Source: Specibacter cremeus
GTDB taxonomy: Bacteria > Actinomycetota > Actinomycetes > Actinomycetales > Micrococcaceae
NCBI RefSeq assembly: GCF_003946885.1
Contig: NZ_RWKQ01000002.1
Coordinates: 1-37,490, forward strand
Length of the DNA: 37,490 bases
Reading direction: 5' to 3'
The translations under genes and the position numbers were made by a program. Positions within the stretch are counted from its first letter, which is position 1, and every line of letters begins with the position of its first letter. The notes under the pieces were generated by a model. The model made no database searches. It was not told the DNA's origin and was given only the letters and a program-made list of their open reading frames with translations. Below, one piece after another: positions 34,010-37,490 of the stretch.

Positions 34010-35692
34010 CTATTCGGCGGCGGGTGCCGGGGTCACGACCTCGCCGTTGCGCCGGCGGGTGCGGCGGCGGTTGCGCCGCGGCGCCGCGGACTCGGCGTCG
34101 TCGGAGCGCTCGGACGGGCCGCTGGCGCCCGCCTCGCCCTGCGCGGCGCCCGCGGAGGAGGCCCGACGGCGGTTCCTGCCGCCGTCGTTCCTCTCACCGG
34201 AGCCTGTGGAACCGGAGCGGCGGTTGCCGTGGCCCTGTGCGCCACCATGGCCCGAGCGCGGCGTGCGCTTGCCGGTCTCGCCCAGATCCTCCAGAACCTC
34301 GGCGTCGATGCCGGCGTGCGTGCGCTTGTTGCGCGGCAGCCTGCCCTTGGTGCCCTCGGGGATGTCCAGGTCCTCGTAGAGGTGCGGCGACGATGAGTAC
34401 GTCTCGATCGGTTCCGGAACGCTGAGCCCCAGGGCCTTGTTGATCAGGCCCCAGCGCGGCATGTCGTCCCAGTCGACGAACGTGACGGCCGTGCCCTTGT
34501 TGCCGGCGCGGCCGGTGCGGCCCACCCGGTGCAGGTAGATCTTCTCGTCCTCGACGCACTGGTAGTTGATGACGTGGGTGACGTCGTCCACGTCGATGCC
34601 GCGGGCGGCCACGTCGGTGGCGACGAGCACGTCGACCTTGTTGTTGCGGAAGGCGCGCAGCGCCTGCTCGCGGGCGCCCTGGCCCAGGTCGCCGTGGATG
34701 GCGGCGGCGGCGAAGCCGCGGTCCACGAGTTCCTCGGCGACCTTCGCGGCGGTGCGCTTCGTCTTCGTGAAGATGATGGTCCGGCCGCGCCCGCGGGCCT
34801 GCAGGATGCGGGCCACGACCTCGGCCTTGTCCAGGTTGTGGGCGCGGTAGATCAGCTGGCGGATGTCCCGCTTCGTCAGGCCCTCATCTTCCGGGTCCGC
34901 GGCGCGGATGTGCGTGGGCTGGGTCATGTAGCGGCGGGCCATGGCCACGACCGGTCCGGGCATGGTGGCCGAGAACAGCAGCGTCTGGCGCACGGCCGGG
35001 GTCCCGGCAATCAGCGTCTCGACGTCGGGCAGGAAGCCCAGGTCCAGCATCTCGTCGGCCTCATCCAGCACGACCATCTTGACCTGCTTGAGGGTCAGGT
35101 GGCGCTGGCGCAGCAGGTCGATCAGGCGGCCCGGCGTGCCGACGACGACCTCGACCCCCTTCTGCAGGGCCTCGATCTGCGGCTCGTAGGCGCGGCCGCC
35201 GTAGATGCAGGCGATGCGCACGCCGCGGTGCCGGGACGCGGTGCCCAGGTCGCTAGCGACCTGCACGGCCAGTTCGCGCGTCGGCACGATGACCAGGGCC
35301 TGCGGGGCGCCCGGGAAGGGCAGCAAGTCGTAGCCATCGTCGCGATGCCCCACGACCCGCTGCAGTGCCGGGATGCCGAAGCCGAGCGTCTTGCCGGTAC
35401 CCGTCTTTGCCTGGCCGATGATGTCGTGCCCGCCGAGCGCGATCGGCAGCGTCATGGCCTGGATCGGGAACGGGTGCGTGATGCCGGCGTCGTCCAGCGA
35501 GGACACGATGTCGGCGTGCACGCCGAACGATGCGAACGTCGCCTTCTCCTCGTGGTGCGGCGGCTCGGTGGTGGTCAGGGTGCCGTCAACGCTGATCTCC
35601 TCGCTGCCGGCGTCCGCGTGCAGCAGGGTCTCGTTCGCTGCGGTCAAATTCTCTGTGGTCGTTGATTCAGGACTCAAATGCTTACCATTCAA
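34010..35692 (-). CDS. DEAD-box ATP-dependent RNA helicase
   Basis: A 560-residue RNA helicase. In order: Q-motif region FASFGVHADIVSSL and PIQ (about 53-77), Walker A AKTGTGKT 95-102, PTREL 137-141, TPGR 186-189, DEAD 210-213, SAT, and HRVGRTGRAG in the second RecA domain. A basic, Arg/Asn/Gly-rich disordered tail from about residue 455 probably binds RNA or ribosomes. The frame starts with TTG at 35692; a -10-like TATAGA at minus-strand 35702-35697 would put the RNA start next to it, so the true start may be a later TTG (35677 or beyond). The first 50 residues are not conserved in type. Roles in RNA turnover or cold adaptation are likely. Confidence 0.87.
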   Translation of the reverse strand: MNGKHLSPESTTTENLTAANETLLHADAGSEEISVDGTLTTTEPPHHEEKATFASFGVHADIVSSLDDAGITHPFPIQAMTLPIALGGHDIIGQAKTGTGKTLGFGIPALQRVVGHRDDGYDLLPFPGAPQALVIVPTRELAVQVASDLGTASRHRGVRIACIYGGRAYEPQIEALQKGVEVVVGTPGRLIDLLRQRHLTLKQVKMVVLDEADEMLDLGFLPDVETLIAGTPAVRQTLLFSATMPGPVVAMARRYMTQPTHIRAADPEDEGLTKRDIRQLIYRAHNLDKAEVVARILQARGRGRTIIFTKTKRTAAKVAEELVDRGFAAAAIHGDLGQGAREQALRAFRNNKVDVLVATDVAARGIDVDDVTHVINYQCVEDEKIYLHRVGRTGRAGNKGTAVTFVDWDDMPRWGLINKALGLSVPEPIETYSSSPHLYEDLDIPEGTKGRLPRNKRTHAGIDAEVLEDLGETGKRTPRSGHGGAQGHGNRRSGSTGSGERNDGGRNRRRASSAGAAQGEAGASGPSERSDDAESAAPRRNRRRTRRRNGEVVTPAPAAE

Positions 35693-35937
35693 TTCGTCTA
35701 TAAAGGTGTCGCCGTGGAACGGCTCAACGCGGGCCTGTCATGACCGTGCGGAGCCGGTGCCGGGCGGCACATCCGGCGGAAGCCGATCGCGGATTTACAA
35801 AATGCTGGCCCGCGCGCCGCCGCGGGAATCGGGCGGAACGGGCGGGCAGCCAAAACGCGTGTAGGAGTGGGCTGTTACGACCGGGCATCCATGTCTACAC
35901 GGCCAAGTCTAGCCGGTCGCGGTCCGGTCGCATGATT
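35693..35937 (-). promoter_or_regulatory. Possible long leader of the helicase gene
   Basis: 245 bases without a supported gene. On the minus strand TAGACT at 35916-35911 and TATAGA at 35702-35697 are both possible -10 boxes. The first would give a structured leader of about 200 bases. Confidence 0.3.
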
Positions 35938-37443
35938 CTAGGGTGCCGTGTGCGCGGCGGCGCCCGGTACGGGCGTGAACAGGATGGAGCGTTTGTCGAT
36001 GTCGGCCTCGATGAGCTTCACGCGCACCACCGTGCCCGGTGCCAGGTCGCCCTCGCAGTAGCCGGCGATGGCCGGTTCCCGGATCTGGATGGTGCTGCGC
36101 GGGGCGGACTTGCCGTTGCCGTTGCCGTTCCCGTTGCCGTTGCGGCGTGGGCCGGACAGCACGACGGCGTCGAACTCCGCCCCGACGCGATGGCTGAGCA
36201 GCGCGGCCTCGATGACGTCGATGGCGGCCCGGTCCACCCGGGCGGCCAGCTGGTTCGACACGGCCATGATGCCGGGCAACTGGTCCAGCGCCTGGCGCGC
36301 CCAGGCCGGGACGTCCTCGCCGGCGGACAGCGATGCGCAGATGGCCAGCACGAACCTGTCGACGAGCCGGCGCAGCGGGGCGGTGGCGTGCGCATACGGG
36401 GCGGCGACGGCGGCCTGCAGGATCTCCGCCGGCAGCTCGCCGTCGAACGGGGTGTACCCGGCACCCCGGAACAGCGACGTCGCCGCGTGCAGCAGCGCCA
36501 GCTGGCGCGGGTCCGCGGCGTCCAGCGTGCGCAGGTACTCCCCATACGCCACGTCCTCGGTCCACGGCGAGCCCAACGCCACGGTCTTGAGCCGGTACGC
36601 CTTCACCGCCTCGTCGTCCGGGGCGGGCATGGTGCGCAGGATGCCGACCTTGCCGTCGATCATCAGCTGCGCGGCCGCCATGCCGGTCAGCAGCGAAATC
36701 TGGGCGTTCCAGTCCTCGATCGGCAGGGCCGGGCGGAACTCCAGGCTGTAGCGCCCGTTCGCGAACGACACCTCCTGCTGCGGCACGTTCAGGCTGGCGC
36801 CGCCGCGGGCGCGCTCCAGCTCGACCCGTTTCAGCCCGATCTCCCGCAGCAGGCGCAAGGTTCCGGCATAGGCGGGCGGTGCCGTCCCGTCGTCGTGCAT
36901 CTGCTGCGCCTGCTCATAGCCGAGCTTGGCGACGCTGCGCACGCGTGCCCGGCGGACCGCGGCGGTCCGTTGCAGGCCGCCCGCGTCGAGCGTGATCGTC
37001 CAGACGTAGGCGGAGCGCACGTCGTCGGCGAACAGTGACGCGGCGCCCTCGCTCAACGGCACGGGGTGCAGCGGGATGCGCGCGTTCGGCGTGTAGACGG
37101 TCTGGCCGCGGCGGCGGGTCTCCGCGTCCAGCTCCCCGCCGGCGGGCACGAACGACGGAACATCGGCGATGGCATAGTGCACCACATACCCGCCGTCGTC
37201 GCCCGGTTCCAGATACATGGCCTGGTCCAGGTCCTCCGAGGCCGGGGGGTCGATGGTGATGAACGGCAGCGCCGTCAGGTCCTCGGCCGGCAGCACGTGC
37301 CCGGCGATGGTCGCGTTGACCTCGGCCATGACCTCGGGGCTGAATTCGCCCGGCAGCTTGAATTCCTCCGTGAGCCCGGACAGGGCGCGGGCCAGTTTCT
37401 GCTGTGCGACGGAGGATCGCACGCCAATGTGGGAGTACGGCAC
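35938..37443 (-). CDS. RNB-domain exoribonuclease (RNase II/R family)
   Basis: A 501-residue 3'-to-5' exoribonuclease of the short actinobacterial type, without the N-terminal cold-shock domains of E. coli RNase II or R. The RNB core (about 45-385) has the magnesium aspartates D65, D71 and D73 in DPPASEDLDQA; the fourth aspartate of the classical site is Q74 here. A C-terminal S1-like barrel (about 445-490) follows an Asn-Gly repeat linker encoded by a hexamer microsatellite. GTG 37443 is supported by minus-strand TAAGCT six bases upstream. It lies upstream of the helicase gene in the same direction, a natural pair for RNA decay. Confidence 0.88.
   Translation of the reverse strand: MPYSHIGVRSSVAQQKLARALSGLTEEFKLPGEFSPEVMAEVNATIAGHVLPAEDLTALPFITIDPPASEDLDQAMYLEPGDDGGYVVHYAIADVPSFVPAGGELDAETRRRGQTVYTPNARIPLHPVPLSEGAASLFADDVRSAYVWTITLDAGGLQRTAAVRRARVRSVAKLGYEQAQQMHDDGTAPPAYAGTLRLLREIGLKRVELERARGGASLNVPQQEVSFANGRYSLEFRPALPIEDWNAQISLLTGMAAAQLMIDGKVGILRTMPAPDDEAVKAYRLKTVALGSPWTEDVAYGEYLRTLDAADPRQLALLHAATSLFRGAGYTPFDGELPAEILQAAVAAPYAHATAPLRRLVDRFVLAICASLSAGEDVPAWARQALDQLPGIMAVSNQLAARVDRAAIDVIEAALLSHRVGAEFDAVVLSGPRRNGNGNGNGNGKSAPRSTIQIREPAIAGYCEGDLAPGTVVRVKLIEADIDKRSILFTPVPGAAAHTAP
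36110..36144 (-). repeat. In-frame hexamer microsatellite in the ribonuclease gene
   Basis: About six copies of TTGCCG (one with a base change) read on the minus strand as an Asn-Gly run. A change by whole units keeps the reading frame and only alters linker length. Confidence 0.8.
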
Positions 37444-37449
37444 GGGATC

Positions 37450-37455
37450 AGCTTA
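37450..37455 (-). promoter_or_regulatory. -10 box of leaderless ribonuclease gene
   Basis: Minus-strand TAAGCT, six bases, then GTG 37443. Confidence 0.55.
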
Positions 37456-37481
37456 GCGGGGTGCCGGTTCGCGTGGCGGTC

Positions 37482-37487
37482 TACGCT
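37482..37487 (+). promoter_or_regulatory. -10 box of a gene beginning beyond the right edge
   Basis: TACGCT three bases before the window end. By the local pattern a plus-strand start codon is expected at about position 37494, outside the window. Confidence 0.4.
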
Positions 37488-37490
37488 AGG

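Noticed and set aside
35693-35937. A riboswitch upstream of the helicase
   Set aside because: No known aptamer core was recognised; only a possible structured leader can be claimed.

Overview
The window is a high-GC actinobacterial chromosome segment, most likely from a member of the Micrococcaceae close to Arthrobacter. Pointers are the mycothiol gene mshB, Mycobacterium-type succinylase genes dapC, dapD and dapE, a Corynebacterium-type gluABCD uptake operon, the actinobacterial small protein DUF3117, a sigE-tatB-mrp neighbourhood that echoes Rv1220c-Rv1232c of M. tuberculosis, and frequent GTG starts. Nearly all genes are intact housekeeping genes. No rRNA, tRNA, CRISPR array, IS element or prophage was recognised.

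Layout. 0.1-5.0 kb: mshB with a coupled membrane gene, a small SH3-like gene, ferredoxin fdxA, dapC and citrate synthase. 5.0-9.6 kb: an amino-acid-type binding lipoprotein divergent from a LysR regulator, an M20 amidohydrolase, a TetR regulator and an unrecognised 203-residue protein. 9.6-12.7 kb: a lysozyme-like membrane-anchored protein, dapD and the divergent dapE, so three succinylase-branch lysine/meso-diaminopimelate genes lie in one window. 12.7-16.1 kb: gluABCD on the minus strand. 16.2-19.5 kb: a LOG-family protein, a DivIVA-like protein, 3-methyladenine glycosylase (tag), a PIG-V-like GT-C membrane protein and DUF3117. 19.5-22.9 kb: a more accessory-looking patch with hairpin repeats, a Bcr/CflA-type MFS exporter, a decayed alcohol dehydrogenase and a divergent XRE/MmyB regulator. 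23-37.4 kb: an S53 peptidase, O-methyltransferase, sigE, tatB, mrp, a DUF1003 protein, an MgtE_N/CBS protein, a stress protein, aminopeptidase P, a PHP phosphoesterase, a solitary DNA methyltransferase, a DEAD-box helicase and an RNB ribonuclease.

Regulation. Many genes share one start architecture: a TANNNT -10 hexamer, 6 or 7 bases, then ATG or GTG with no Shine-Dalgarno. This points to widespread leaderless transcription and decides several starts. Several convergent gene pairs are separated by perfect or near-perfect palindromes. A repeat family built on GGTCTCGACAAGCTCGACC occurs at three places; at one of them it has been captured as coding sequence at the N-terminus of dapC.

No clear new defence or biosynthetic system is visible. 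The items most worth a second look are the palindromic repeats (including an apparent compensatory change), the dapC repeat capture, the broken dehydrogenase, the widespread leaderless starts, the solitary methyltransferase, and the binding-protein/LysR/amidohydrolase/TetR cluster.
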